From: Acanthosepion lycidas
Taxonomy: Eukaryota > Mollusca > Cephalopoda > Sepiida > Sepiidae
Direction of reading: 5' to 3'
Length of the DNA stretch: 64,000 bases
Assembly (NCBI GenBank): GCA_963932145.1
Contig: OZ010593.1
Location: 39,293,129-39,357,128, forward strand
A program made the translations under genes and the position numbers. The notes beneath the pieces were generated by a model that worked only from the letters and a program-made list of their open reading frames with translations, was not told where the DNA came from and searched no databases. This document shows positions 21,453-33,938 of this stretch, piece by piece; position 1 is the stretch's first letter, and each line of letters begins with the position of its first letter.

Positions 21453-21459
21453 TCCGAAT

Positions 21460-22080
21460 AATGTACATAATACCTCATCTCAGAAATATAGACAGATGTT
21501 AGAAAAGTAGCTTTTCATAATGACTATGAGTTCAGGAGATATCTAACCATCTATCTTAGTAATATATCCATCTAGATTTAATAAATATGTGCTACTATAA
21601 AACCTGATGCTAAAAAATTGAATCTCATGAAAGAGTTTTCTGTATCTTGAAACATTGACTCTCTTGAGTAATCAGGGTGTTTGATTACTATTCTCATTGG
21701 ATTCCTATTTTTTAAAAAGCATCCACTTATATAATCTAAGAAGTTTCCTCTCAGAAAGCAGTTTGATCCTTCCATAACCTTGAAGATAATGAAAGCAACT
21801 GAGTGTTATTGATGAATCCCTATCCTTTACTGTGGAAAAATGCTTTTGACTCTTTGCTCTCAGCTGTACTTGTTCAAGCTGGGGGACCTATGTCTTTCTT
21901 TTCCAGATCTTTAACTCCTAACATTGAGCTGTGGGTAATTAGGGGTTTTATCTCGCAAGTAGACATTTTACCTTCAAGATAGATCAGAAGTTAGTATATT
22001 TCATATTTGTTTCTGTTCACTCGAGCAAAAATCAAAAGCAATAAGATCAAGCAGCGACTAGTAGAATATTAGGTACTAGC
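21460..22080. other. AT-rich spacer, no feature seen
   Basis: No open frame with recognisable content and no repeat partner found in the window. Confidence 0.4.
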
Positions 22081-22690
22081 AGTAGAGCCCGGGATTGCCC
22101 GGGGATGTAACAGTAAGAGATAAAGTATCGGCCATCATAAAGACTGAAAAATAAAATTGACAAAGATTATTGTTTAAGGTTGACGAACATGCATGTCTGA
22201 ATTAGTTTTTTTTTGTTTTTTTTTTTCGTTTTGTTTGTTATTTTTTTACAAATTGGTCAAACCCAAACAAAAACATTGTTTTCAATCGTTATGAGTCTAC
22301 CGATTGAATAGAATTTTTCAATTTTATTATAAACAATTGTCTTGTAAATGGAATTTTTAAAGCATTCTGAATGTAAAAATAAAGAAATAAGTGTGCAAGA
22401 CAATAAGAAACACTGCCTGCCAAAAAAAAAAAAAAAAAAAAGTGAAGTTTTGTTGAAATCGGTTGAAAAATGTAGGAAATCCGATCCCATATATAAACGA
22501 ACACACACTGGGCACCTCGGTGTGGTGTAATGGTTAGCAAGCTTGTCTCGCTAGATCAGTTACAACTAAAAAGTGAGTTCGATCCTCACTAGATGCCCCA
22601 TACTTTTGGCCTTGTGCCACATCTAAGTTACGCTTGGAAAATAACTATAAACGAACACACAAACAACCTGGGTTTTATAATAATTATAAC
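22081..22690 (+). repeat. Unclassified dispersed repeat, copy 1, interrupted by a SINE
   Basis: Starts near GAGCCCGGGATTGCCCGGGG, a GC-rich palindrome-like head (22085-22104), and ends with GTTGAAATCGGTTGAAAAAT, a TATAAACGAACACAC stretch and ACCTGGGTTTTATAAT. The same end occurs at 22840-22935. Such tails (a GAAATCGG stretch, ACGAACA, a CA run, then TTTATAAT) resemble 3' ends of certain LINE-related repeats, but I cannot name the family. A tRNA-type SINE splits the copy at 22507-22645. Confidence 0.55.
22507..22645 (+). mobile_element. tRNA-derived SINE with 15-bp target duplication
   Basis: The duplication TATAAACGAACACAC stands at 22492-22506 and 22646-22660. The tRNA-like head has an A box (GGTGTAATGGTTAGCA, about 22523-22539) and a B box in a perfect T arm: GTGAG, loop TTCGATC, CTCAC (22573-22589). 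TAGATGC then closes against the 5' GCACCTC with two mismatches, followed by C and a CCA (22597-22600). The body is short and ends with GGCCTTGTGCCACA (22608-22621) and GGAAAATAAC. The source tRNA isotype cannot be fixed. The tail motif is shared with LINE B. Confidence 0.82.
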
Positions 22691-22935
22691 TCGATATGAG
22701 TTATCCCCCTTTCATTCTTGAAACAGCGATGCCTCTTAATTGTGTTTTCAAATTGATTTCATGCAAAAACAATTGTTTTTCCAATTTTTGGCACTGTCAG
22801 AACCACCGCAAGGTAATTTTACGTAGTCCTGTGAAATTTTGTTGAAATCGGTTGAAAAATGTAGGAAATCCGATCTAATATATAAACGAACAGACACACA
22901 CACACACACACACAACCTGGGTTTTATAATAAGTA
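22691..22935 (+). repeat. Same dispersed repeat, copy 2, without the SINE
   Basis: TTTTGTTGAAATCGGTTG through TATAAACGAAC, a longer CA run and ACCTGGGTTTTATAAT repeat the end of copy 1. The site occupied by the SINE in copy 1 is empty here, which confirms the SINE boundaries. Confidence 0.6.
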
Positions 22936-23521
22936 TGATTGACTTGGGAGGAAAAACACTGTTGGTGATGCCTTTTCACAAGCTTTTTGCTCTGCTACTT
23001 TCAACGTTCCTGAAATCACAGAATACACAAACAATTATGATGCTCTTTGTTCTCTCATTTTATTTAAATTTTAAATCTGCTATTTTCAATGAGTTATTCT
23101 GCAAACCAAAAACTGCTCCACTTATAAAGGCTATTTGACCCTGGGAATACCTCAGCATCAACTTTAAACTCTACTGTCCAACACTTGGAAACACTACCTA
23201 CTAACTGTGATTGATGAGATTTCCTGTTCACTTTCTCCTGCAAAGATATGATTGGAAGTATCTCACTGTATCTATTGCAGCTGTTTACTTTTTTTTTTTT
23301 TTTTTCTTTTGGCAGACCTTTGTATGTCCATACAAGCAGGTGGGTTGATGTTCACGAGCTGCAAACTTTGTAATTTTCTAGTGGGCCATGGTTTTGTTCT
23401 CGGCTATACAACTCGCAAGGTATTGGACAATGTACGAGATATACTGGCATTATGTAGGAGAATATCACACTTGGCTGCTGCAAACCACAATCATCCTATT
23501 ATCCAATGCAAAAGTCCTTAT
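22936..23521. other. Spacer, no gene seen
   Basis: A 90-codon frame at 23252-23524 has no motif I recognise. A poly-T run lies at 23289-23305. Confidence 0.35.
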
Positions 23522-23676
23522 TAGATATTTTCAATAATTTGCTAAAAAACAGTATAGCATGATGAAAAAGGCCCCAAAATTAATAAGTTTTAGCATGAAA
23601 AAGTTTATTATTAATAATAGGAAAGACCAAAAATTTTTTTATTCCTTTCTAGCATGCTTGAAATTTTGGCTTCAAA

Positions 23677-23711
<35 letters not shown>

Positions 23712-24338
23712 GCAATTGTGAAATATTTAACATTAGTTTGTTGTTTTTTTTTTCGATTGAAAAACACTAATTTGGAAATTCTTGCAAAAGTCAAATAATT
23801 GTCAGATTTTAATGAAACTTTCAGGACTTATTCAAAAAATGAATGAAATTATTTTTTAGAAAGTTATGGTAAAAATACTTTTTTCTTTACATCTATTATG
23901 CATTTTGTCTGATGCCAAAATATTTTTTTCAATGAAAAATGAATTTTTACAAGAATTGTTTTCTTTTTTTTTTTTTAATTGTAAATACGAAATGTTATAA
24001 AGTTGTTTTAATATTTTTAAAATTAAGTTTGAATATGAGCATCTCTGAAAATGCTCTTGTTAAAAGATCTATTTTTACAGAACATAAATTTGAAAGTTTA
24101 TTACAATCTGCAGAGCATCCTATTTTTTCAATAAATTTTTAATATGCCAAAAAAAATGTATTAAAAATGTTTCTGGCAAAACTACGGAGGCACAATTCAG
24201 TAATAATGACCCATATTTTAAGAGTTGTTCCTCCTGTGAGCGAGGACCTGGCCTCATAAATTGTGTTGATTTAGTATCAAATTCTCTGACTGACCGAATA
24301 TCATCACATTTTCAAAATTTGTAATTTTATTTTATATT

Positions 24339-24374
<36 letters not shown>

Positions 24375-24539
24375 CAGGTACCTTTTTTAACTAAAATTTT
24401 GGACATGCTAGAAAGGATTAAAAAAATATTAAAAAATTGATCTTTCTTTCTTAACAACATAAGCATTTAGACAATAAAAAATTTGTTCAAGTTTAGGGGG
24501 GGGGGTCATCAAAATATGCTCTTTTTAGTGAGGTATTGA
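23522..24539 (+). repeat. Diverged copy of the foldback hAT-like family
   Basis: Begins TAGATATTTTCAATAATTTG and GCTAAAAAACAGTATAGCAT, like the left end at 58004, and shows the shared interior blocks TCTTGCAAAAGTCAAATAAT and GTCAGATTTTAATGAAACTT. It ends near CTCTTTTTAGTGAGGTATTG, like the right end of the other copies. About 1.0 kb, with poly-T expansions at 23681-23706 and 24342-24374. No target duplication is visible. Confidence 0.6.
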
Positions 24540-26969
24540 ACATGACCATTCTTTATGTACCTTCATGAAGGGTTTTGCATGTTTCATCACAGAATGACAA
24601 CATCTTGGCCTTCCACAAGCCTGAACTGCACTCTTGTGCCATGTGCATTTCAATAAGCATGACCTTTTTAGATAAAGTGAAACTCAAAAGCTCAGTATCT
24701 TCATATCTGCTGTTCATTTAAGAGGTTGCTAGAGATTTACTGGAATGTACTCCAGTACCTGAAGAAAAACTCATGACTCTCAATCCTGTGACTACACCAG
24801 AAAACAGTTTATGCTGTGCCTTGTACTTTTTGTTCAAAATCTCCTAAATCTGAAAGTGTGCATCTCTACTACAAAACATTTGTCACCAGATCAGGTGTTG
24901 CTTTGGCATTCCAAGAGACTTGCTCATTAAGTGGATTTTGTCCCCTGAAAACTAAAAATGATAAATAAAATGAACCAAACTAGACAAGTTTGTTAATTGC
25001 TAAATTTATTTTGTGTTGTATTATTTCTTTTTGGAATCGAGATTGTAATGTCCATAAATCTTTTGCTCTTGCACACTCTTATAAAATATACAAATCTGTC
25101 AACTTTTTTTGTAGTTAAATAAAGCTTTTTTCATGAAAAAAGAAGTGAGGAAAAGTCTTACTAGTAAAGTTTTAATTAAAAAATTAAATGCACCTTTCTT
25201 CAATAAACTTAATAACCTTGAATTCTATCTAGAAAGAAACTTCAATAGCATTTACATTGTTTTTATTAAATTAAAATTATTTAATAAAAATCTTAAATGT
25301 TATATCTTTCAAGACTTCAGTTAAGGAAAATCTTTTACATTCAAAATCAAAATAATCTTGGGGGGTCATTTTTTTCAACATGGATAGGATTATTAAAAAC
25401 TTTATTGTAGACGAGTCAGTTTTAAGTTAAATTGCATTATGTTATTAATTAAAGAATATGTCTTTGATATACTTGAATAGTCATAGTAAAAATAAAAAAA
25501 AGTAAAATTGTTGGACTGGTTGGATTTGCCAAATTCTGAATTGAACTATAATTAAAAACACATCAACTATTTTAGCCTCAAAGTTTAAGTTTTAATGCAA
25601 CAATTTTGCTCAAGGAAAGATATTTATTCACTAAAGTAAAAGATAAAACTGGTTTCTTCTCTCAATAAGGCTTATTTGTTAATAAGTCATAGACAAGATT
25701 TACAAAAGCAGTAAGATAAATATTTTTTCTCATTCTCCTTAATATCACTTGATATAAGAAAATGTAAGAAAGTAAGAAATGAAAGTTATTACTGCAGAGT
25801 AGCATTTTCAGTGGTTGATGGGAATTAAATATTTCAAGGATTATCTGGTGTTTATAATAAATAGAAAAAATTTAACCAAGATTTTAGAAACAACTGCTTA
25901 AACTTTAATGAGTAATAAAGTCAACTGTACTTAATATGGCTCAAGAATAGGATATTGTGGGAAGAGCTTGTCTGACCTAAAAAAAAAACAAACAAAACAA
26001 TATTTGAAATTATGTCTTATAATTGAGGCTTGAACACTAACCACTAGGCATTTAGTGAGGAATGGAATTTTACCTTTTGTAAAACATTGAACCATAATAG
26101 AAACCATGTATATAGAAAAATATAATTTATTAGAAAATATAAAATTTCTTGCTTATCTCATAATGAAAAAGTAGGCTTATTTATGTAGACATTGAATTCT
26201 TTGGAATTCAGAGGTTGGTGATTCATTTCCCAAAATCTGATCAAATGACTAAAAGCTGGGAACTTGTCAGCACTCCATCTTACAGCTTTATTAGTGAAAA
26301 ATATAACTATTCAAATAATGATGCAAGTTTTAATATGTATGTGTTTGCATGTAGGAACAAAATCATAGGGAAAAAATCTTGACATTAGAAAAGGCAAAAA
26401 CAAAAACAGCAATTCAAAAGCTTTTCAATAACTTTTATTTGGATCCAATCAATAACTTACAGAAAGCAATGGTTGAAATTTAAACATTTATTTGGAAACA
26501 GTAAAAGACAACAAAAATGATGAACAAGCAAAGAATTTGAAAAAATGGAGTATATAAAATTTATGGAGGTAATTGATGAATGAAAAAAAAATAAAGAACA
26601 TGGTAGATTAAGGCAGTTATGTTCAATATGCAATGGTGCAAAATTCTATTTTTTTTTTTAGTTAATTCATTTTTGCTCAAATGCATACAATAAAATTAAG
26701 TAAATATTGAGAAATGAACAGCCTGCAAATAAACCTTTTAGTCCACTGAATTTGATGTGTGAATAAGAAGTTTTTCTTTAATATTTCACTGAAATCTGTA
26801 AAACTTTGGCATTGTTTCTTAATAGATGATGACTTTAAAGTAGAGATAAAAATAAAGATAATAAAGTGTGGATATTATAATTTCCAAGTATGCAAACAGC
26901 ACATTGACTTGTATTTAATATAACCAGGAAAACTGAAAACAATACACTCGAGCACTTAAAATATAATTT

Positions 26970-27005
<36 letters not shown>

Positions 27006-29430
27006 AGAGCAATAAAAATTTAAATCTACTGATATCTTTATAACATTTGTTCAACAGCTTACAATATATTGAAACTAAGTTACTTATGATTAGATTTTCT
27101 ATTAAAATCAATGTATATATAAAAAAAATTACTAATTTTTTTCTCTGTCAGGTTTTAATTGTTTGTTTGTATATCTTGTATTATATGAAAGTTTTTTATT
27201 TTTAAATGTCAGTGAAAAAACACTTTGAAAATCTATGGAATTGTTTCTAAATTTAATAGAAAATGCAGTTTAATGATAAAACCTTTTGGGCATTTGAATT
27301 TGATACAGCTTGTTATTGAATAGAAAGTGACTTTAAACTTTGAGATTAGTATAGATTTTATAATTACACAAATGTACTTGGTAATTGGTGAGCATAGAGA
27401 GTGAAGAATACATTAATTCCTTCATGTGAACATTGCAAATGAAAGAATAAGGTGAGGTAGAGAATCTACTCTTTAAAGATGTACATGGTTTAAATTTAGG
27501 CTTAGGAACATTTAGAATTCAGTTGGATAATTGAAAACCTGTTATAAATTTATTTTGCTTTAATGACTGATGTGAAAAAGTGAACCAATCTTTTGGATTA
27601 GAATGGATTTTTTGCTTCATAGTCATTTCAGTAATCTTTCATTTATATTAAGTTGATTTCAAACAAGGCCTAAAAAAGAAATCAAATAATATTTTTTCCA
27701 TTTTACTACCCCTCCATTTTTTTGGAAGATCTATGTAAAAATGTCTAAAATCTCATTGTATAGAGTGCATATAGTAACAAGGTCCCTCATTTAAGCAGCG
27801 TTGAATCATACTTACAGATAGAAATGACCCACTTCTAGAAATTAATATGTCTACATAAATTAACTATTGATGTCTGTCTGTTTTTTGTTACCTTATTTGA
27901 TGCCTTAAAGTTTTGCAAGAAAAAATATATTTGCTATAAAAAGTTTGACTGGGTCTGTTTTATTAATGAAGGACTAACATGTCAAAGGCTGTTTTAATTT
28001 CAGTCCCTGCATTCATCTTAAAAAAAAGCATGGGGAGTGAGCAGAAGAGATGTAACTTTTTTTTTTTTTTTTTTTTTTTAAAGGAACAAAATCCAAGTCA
28101 ATTAAGTTTTACAATAGCCAATCATTACTTCTCATAATACCTAGGACCCCAATTATTAACAGGAAAAAAAACAATTTTAAAGTAAATTCTTTTGATAGAA
28201 TTTGCATTTCCATACTTGAAATAGCTCTGAATTTCCTATTAATTTTGAGTTAGTTTTTCTTGCCATTTGAAACTCATTCTTGTTTATTTTTATTTAGAAT
28301 TCAACTGAACTTTTTTCTCAGCAAATTATGTTAAAGACCAAGAAATAGTAACAATATTCTTGAAATATCTGGTAGTTTAAAAACTTTTTGTATTAAGTAA
28401 AAAAAACAAAAAAAAAAGGCATCAAATGTGCAATACTAAATACTAGCATGATAAGGGGTTTGAAAGAAAGTTGAAAGAACAAAAAACCAAGGTTATAGAA
28501 ACTATAAATTAAGTGAATATAACATCTGCAGCCATACTATTGAAATCCTACACCCTTGGGACCATATTGCTTAATGTCTTTCCTTACCGGGCATTTTAAA
28601 CCCATTTTTTTCTTAATCATTTTACTCCATGCAAGGCAATGAAGCCACTAAGATGCAAGGTGTTAGTGAGTGAAAGGAACTGAGGAAATGTTATTGAGTA
28701 GAAAAGACAATAAAAGAACAGGAGTGAAAAAAAGATGATGATTGATGTTGCATTTAAATTTTTGAAGATCACAGTTGACAGGAAAGCAAGAAACCATAAA
28801 AAAGAATAAAATATCACAATAGAACTTAGTTATATCTAGCAATTTCAACAGTAAAATGATTAGACCTAGCTGACTAATACTATGCTTAAATTCATGAAAT
28901 TGAGATACCAAAGAGTAAAGCTCACCAGAAAAATCACCATGCAAAAATATTTATTGAAAAGGCACAGGGAAGCTATATTATTTAGATACATAGTAGAACA
29001 CCAGGCCAGATGTCCCAAACTCTAGTTAACTAGCTACTGATTCTTGGAGTTCATCTACTCTTTCATAAGTTTCATTCTTCCAACTTAGTTACTAAGCTTC
29101 CTATTCTCAAAAGCCAAAAAAAAAAAAAATTCAATATACTTTGGTTTGACTTCATAAAATAACTTTAACCATTTCCTCCCCTCTTACAATAGAAAGGGAA
29201 GGAAATGGTTAAGAAAAAAAAAAAAAAAAAAATCGAAAAAATATTTTGAAAACACTCATTCAATATATAACTCACAAATATTGGAATGAAGAGTGTCAAT
29301 CCTTTGAAACTGATTCCCTGACTAATAAGGTGACATATCACCAATGTTAATTGCCCATCATCCAGCAACTGCCTGCAACATTGATCAGAAGCAGGATATG
29401 GACTGTTAGAATACTGTGTCAAAAAAGAAA
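24540..29430. other. AT-rich intergenic DNA, nothing assigned
   Basis: Nearly 5 kb with no credible coding region. Long homopolymers occur at 26972-27003 (T) and 28058-28079 (T). Small open frames at 25133, 28617 and 28663 have low-complexity content. 25030-25130 faintly resembles 18725-18830 (TCCATAAATCTT and a late AATAAAG), too weak to call. Confidence 0.45.
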
Positions 29431-30830
29431 ATTAGATAATGTCGAACAGGGAACAGAATGGCTAAATATTAACATTCTGGGTGTATGTGAAACTAAACTG
29501 AAAAGACAATGGGTATTTTATAAGTGACAATCACAGGATAATATGCACAGGAAAGAGAGGAAAATGATAGAGGCCTCAGATTAATATTATATAGACAAGA
29601 GAAAGTGTTATTTGGGATATTGACAATTGTCAGTTCTTTTGGTGAAACAAAAAAGCAAACCATTCAATATAGCAATGATTGTAGTATATACACTTATGTC
29701 AAGGTATTAAACATGAAATCAATATGTTCTGCAGCATGAAAGAAAACAAATATCAGCAAGTCACAAGAAGTCATCAATATTATGTGGGACCTAAATGCAA
29801 ATGTAGGAAGGGGACAAAATGGTGAAATGGTTAGTAAATACAGTTCTCAGAGAAAAATGGTCAAGTAATAATCAATATTTGGCTTAAAAGACACTTATCT
29901 ATCAATAAACAATTAAGAACTGTACCAAAGTACTGACTGGGAGGGATCACATACTATACAAACTAAAGGGGTAAACATACCATAAATAAAGAAATGTATA
30001 ACAGGTGAAATTCCTGACCTGATAAGAGAGAGGACAGATAATGCCAAGAACTGGCACAATATATAAGGTTAAATAAGAACATCAGGGATAAGTGCAAGCA
30101 AGCAAAAAAGGTATCACTTGATGAGATGTACAAATGAAAAAAAACAGCAGATGTATGCATAAAAAGATAAAAAAAATAGCAACAGAAAAGAATGCATATA
30201 ATCTCAAAAATAGTAAATATACTACAGAGAATGAATATGTAGTCCCATAGCAACAAAGGAGAAAAATTTGCATACTAAAATCTGATATTAGTCCAATAAA
30301 ACTCAAAATGAAGAGTAACAAAGCAGCAGGACTAGATGAGATTATAATAGTGATGCTGGGAGCCTTCAACATTTTTGGATTGATAAGGTAACCAAAGTTA
30401 TAGACGAATGAATGAAATACCAGGTTACTTTAATACTGCCAAAAAACTAAGTTTAAATGAATGCAAAATCCCTCAATCAACTTGATAGGCCACATGACAA
30501 ACTAATAATTAGGATTTTAATGAATAGAACTTATGCAGAATTAGACTGGAAATCGGGCCAGAACAATATTGTTTTATTCAAGATATAGGAACATGAAATT
30601 AAATTTTCATTAAGAATGCTGAGTGAGCAATAGAAGTGCAGAAAGATCTAGAGCTATGTTTCATATAGATGTAGCAAAAGCATTTCATAAAGTAAAGCAT
30701 AAAAAAAACTTACTAAAATGTTTTTTTATAAAAAAATAACTTGATATCAACTAATCCATAACCTGTACTGGGAACAAACAACTTGCATGCCAAAAACCTC
30801 CAACCATGAAATCCTCCAAATTTAATTTCG
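29430..30830 (+). pseudogene. RTE-type LINE ('craniofacial development protein 2-like' family), heavily decayed
   Basis: Reading across frames on the plus strand: LNINILGVCETKL (endonuclease N-terminus), KPFNIAMIVVYT (normally FNITVIQVYAPT), a WDLNANVG-type block near 29790 (normally GDWNAKVG), then KMKSNKAAGLDEI at about 30308-30346 (normally MKNNKAAGPDGI), and HIDVAKAFHKVKHKK near 30665 (normally FIDYTKAFDKVRHKE). The order and spacing match the endonuclease-RT LINE whose copies are often annotated as craniofacial development protein 2. Stops occur every few codons, so this is an old copy. The RT catalytic box is not reached before about 30830, where a hAT-like repeat fragment begins. Confidence 0.75.
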
Positions 30831-31260
30831 TGAAATTTCAAGAAATTCTTTTTTGTAGCGCTTAATGTCTATACCAGTTAGAAGTTGTTGGAGAATATAA
30901 ATCATGAAATATTTTTGCCAAACAGAACCCCCAGTTACAGAAAATCTGTTCTGAATTGTAAAATCAAAAATGTAACGAAACTAAGAGATTATTTAATTAG
31001 AAAAGTTTTTAATGAATAAGATATATTATGGAGATTATTGTCTCCCCCACCACTTTTTTTTTTTTTTTACTGAATAATGAATTTTTTACAATTGTCTTTT
31101 TTTTTTTTTTAAAATTATAAAATTTTAAATCTTTTAAAATTCTGTATTAATTTGTAGGGGGTCAAGTGATATTGTTATTAAATAAAAACTATATTTACTA
31201 ATCATAAATGGAAAAGCTTACTACAATTCAATGATTCCCAGTTTTTTTTAAAAAGAATTC
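30830..31260 (+). repeat. Fragment of the foldback hAT-like family interior
   Basis: Shares ordered blocks with 62985-63390: GTAGCGCTTAATGT/GTAGCACTTAATGT, GGAGAAT-TAAATCA, GATATATTATGGA and TTCTGTATTAATTTGTA. It is an internal fragment without element ends. Confidence 0.6.
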
Positions 31261-31881
31261 TTATTTTTTTGTGTGTATAAATATGTCAATTTTTGTAAAT
31301 ATGCATGTCCATGCACATCATTATCATAACATAAGAGCAGTAACAATAATAAATTAAAAATTAGTAATTTTCTAACATTTTATCTACAAATATCTTTATA
31401 AGACTATGCTAAAGTACCTAAAATTAGAAAAATATTAGAATGCTTAAAATATGCAAAATTTTAAAGATTTTTGGGTAGTTAATAAATTACATTAAAAAGG
31501 ACATTTACATTAAGCATCGTGCCATTTTTAATTAAAAGGAAAGCTTGACACTTAAATTTTTATTTCAATTATTTATAGACAAGCATGAATGTGAAATTTA
31601 AAGAACTAAGAATGTATTTAGTTTATACATCATTTTTCTATTTCTGTTTAAGTTTTTTAAGAAAATGCATGAAAACTGAGTCAAAAGGGATTCAGGCGTG
31701 ACAGTTTAGACAAAATACAATAACTACTTTATATACAGTTTTAAAATGCATCATAAAATAATACAAGAAAGATTTAAACTGTAATATCCATTGATGAAAC
31801 AAGTCTGATTTAAAATAGTCGGGGGTCAGCAATACAAATTCAATACATTGGACCCAACTGTTTTGCACAAAATGAAAGTGA
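31261..31881. other. AT-rich spacer, no gene seen
   Basis: No coding region or repeat partner identified up to the gypsy LTR. Confidence 0.4.
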
Positions 31882-32344
31882 TGTCATAAAATAAAATAAG
31901 TCATATCTCGGCTGATTTACAGGCAAATACTCAAGAGCGAGAACAGGATGTGAACGGGACAAAGCCCCGTCACAAAATGAACATTATCTTCGTTTACAAA
32001 TGTTCCCGACACTAGAGTTCCGGTCGAAAAATAAAATAATATTTAAAGTGCTCTATTTTTCGTCCAATAAAAATGCTTCCCTCCTAATTATACTCGCTTC
32101 GTTTTTTGAGCCTGTTAAGCCATAAAAAACACTATAAAAGGGGTCACACGGAAGTTCAACAGGCAGTCAACAGGTGGCCACCGAAAAGGCCTGTTCACAG
32201 CAGGGGAGTGCCAGCGTCAACATGTGTGAACTACTATGAGAGATCGACCTAGATCCGAAGCCGGCTTATGAACTTTACCACAAGGGAGCTGTCCCAAACC
32301 CTCACATTCCAGTTGAAATAAACCACGTAAATTTATTTCTGCTT
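31882..32344 (+). repeat. Gypsy 5' LTR
   Basis: Starts TGTCATAAAATAAAATAAG. It has a TATA-like CTATAAAAGGGG (about 32131-32142), which suggests the promoter, and ends at CTGCT. Its match to 37053-37515 is nearly complete, with scattered substitutions and short indels around the ACAGGTGGCCACC stretch. Confidence 0.9.
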
Positions 32345-32385
32345 CCGAAGCTACGATACACGAAATTCAAGCCGACATAAACGAC

Positions 32386-33382
32386 ATGCTGACTGCCCTA
32401 AAATCAACTACTTCAACACCTCCCACCGCTCAAACAAACGGCGATTACAGCTTAATGATGTGCCAACAAACCATACACGACATATTGAAGCTAGAGAGAA
32501 CTTTTCACCGTGGACACGACGTCAACCGATTCATCATGGCCCTAAACAAAGCATTCACAATCCACGTCACGCCAGAACTCAGTATCTATCCCAGCCTGGA
32601 ATGCGAATTCGTCAAGTCTGCTGAACCAAAGTATCTTTCAGCAGATGGTTGACTCAAAAAAGGACATCTCCACCTTTGAACAACTGAAGGAATACTTATT
32701 AGCAGCCCACGGAAGCCAGATGACTAACTTCCAACACCTCAGTCGAGCATGGGATCTGGAACGGCAAGACGGCGAAAAATTAACAGACTTCGCAGGTCGA
32801 CTCGAAAACACTCTTAGAGAGGCAGCCGTCCACATAAAAAACAAATACAAAAAAGACAAAAATACAGACTTAACAGTCGACGGACTTATTTCCATCATCG
32901 GCGCTATGCTAATGAGCGAAAAGGTGAAAATTTGGAACTCAAATCTTTATCCACATCTCGTCAAGACAATGGACAACCACTATTCAGCCATTGACATAGC
33001 CTCCGAAGCTCAAATATACCTTGATCGCGGCATAAAATCCAAAGACACGACTTCGCACGAAACTGTGTATTTCACACAGAAACCACAGCGGTCAAACCAA
33101 AGGAACGCGCCACCCCGACCCAGCAGCCAAACAAACCTACAGCAGACAGGCCTCACCAACCCTCCCGAACATGGCCACCATCCGACACGCAGAAACCATC
33201 AGCACACACCACGAATCAGCGTGTGCAAGAACTACCTCAGAGGTCGCCCCTGCCACCATGGACGCAACTGCCTATATCGCCACCCACCTCGCACTCGGGC
33301 ACAGGCCCATATCGCCGCAACGAATGATAATACACAAGCCATAAATGATGTGGAACAGGATTTTCGCTTTGGGCAGATGTGA
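32386..33382 (+). pseudogene. Gypsy Gag with CCCH zinc finger
   Basis: Two frames that overlap at 32645-32652: 32386-32652 (MLTALKSTTSTPPT, then a matrix-like stretch) and 32645-33382 (FEQLKEYLLAAHG and RAWDLERQDGEKLTDFAGRL, typical Gag capsid-like helices). The C-terminal part is basic and proline-rich and ends in a finger CKNYLRGRPCHHGRNCLYRH at 33224-33283, spaced C-x8-C-x5-C-x3-H. That is the CCCH type found in RNA-binding proteins and not the retroviral CCHC knuckle. The overlap at 32645 may be a decay frameshift. The protein would bind and package the element RNA. Confidence 0.82.
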
Positions 33383-33938
33383 TGCCTCGTTCACCATGCC
33401 CCTACGTCAGCCATCACACCTTCAACTTTCAAGGACTCACTCACCATTCACCGCTCGTCCAGTCCACCTTCAACTTCAGGGACATCACCTTCTCTGGCGT
33501 CGCAATGCTAGACGCTGGATCTTACCAATATCTCATTTACCCAGAGAAGCCAAGAAACATATGACCCGCTCCGACGTCGTAGTAAAAGTAATCAACGGTA
33601 GCATCACCGCCCTTGGCGAATTGACTTGCAACATCACCATCGGCAGTCAAGACTCACCCACATTCAAAAAGGTTAACGTGCTGGTAACTACCCAAACCAC
33701 ACCAATCCTGATCAGCCAAAATATTCTACGTCACAACACACTCGATTCCTATCTAATTGACAACCAAAATGCGACTATAGAATTCAGACGCACACTTTCC
33801 TCAGGATACACAACACACACAGCCGCAATCATATCACCGTCATCGTCAACCAACGCTCCAGCATATGGCGCCCAAGCGGACATCATCCAAAACCAGCCTA
33901 CTATGGAACTACAGCCCAACATCCAGATACCGAGATGA
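33345..33938 (+). pseudogene. Gypsy aspartic protease, frameshifted
   Basis: The frame 33379-33564 has ITFSGVAMLDAGSYQYLIYP, the protease active-site region, with DAG where DTG or DSG is usual. After a shift near 33555 the other frame gives VVKVINGSITALGELTCNIT and TTPILISQNILRHNTL, the flap and C-terminal (ILG-D-like) part. The enzyme would cut the Gag-Pol polyprotein. The active-site alanine and the frameshift argue that this copy is dead. Confidence 0.72.

Noticed and set aside
21079..21468. A 129-codon membrane protein on the minus strand
   Set aside because: It overlaps the Penelope-type inverted repeat and has no other support.
22511..22600. A functional tRNA gene
   Set aside because: The T arm and CCA are good, but the acceptor stem has two mismatches, there are extra bases before the D arm, and a target duplication plus body identify it as a SINE.
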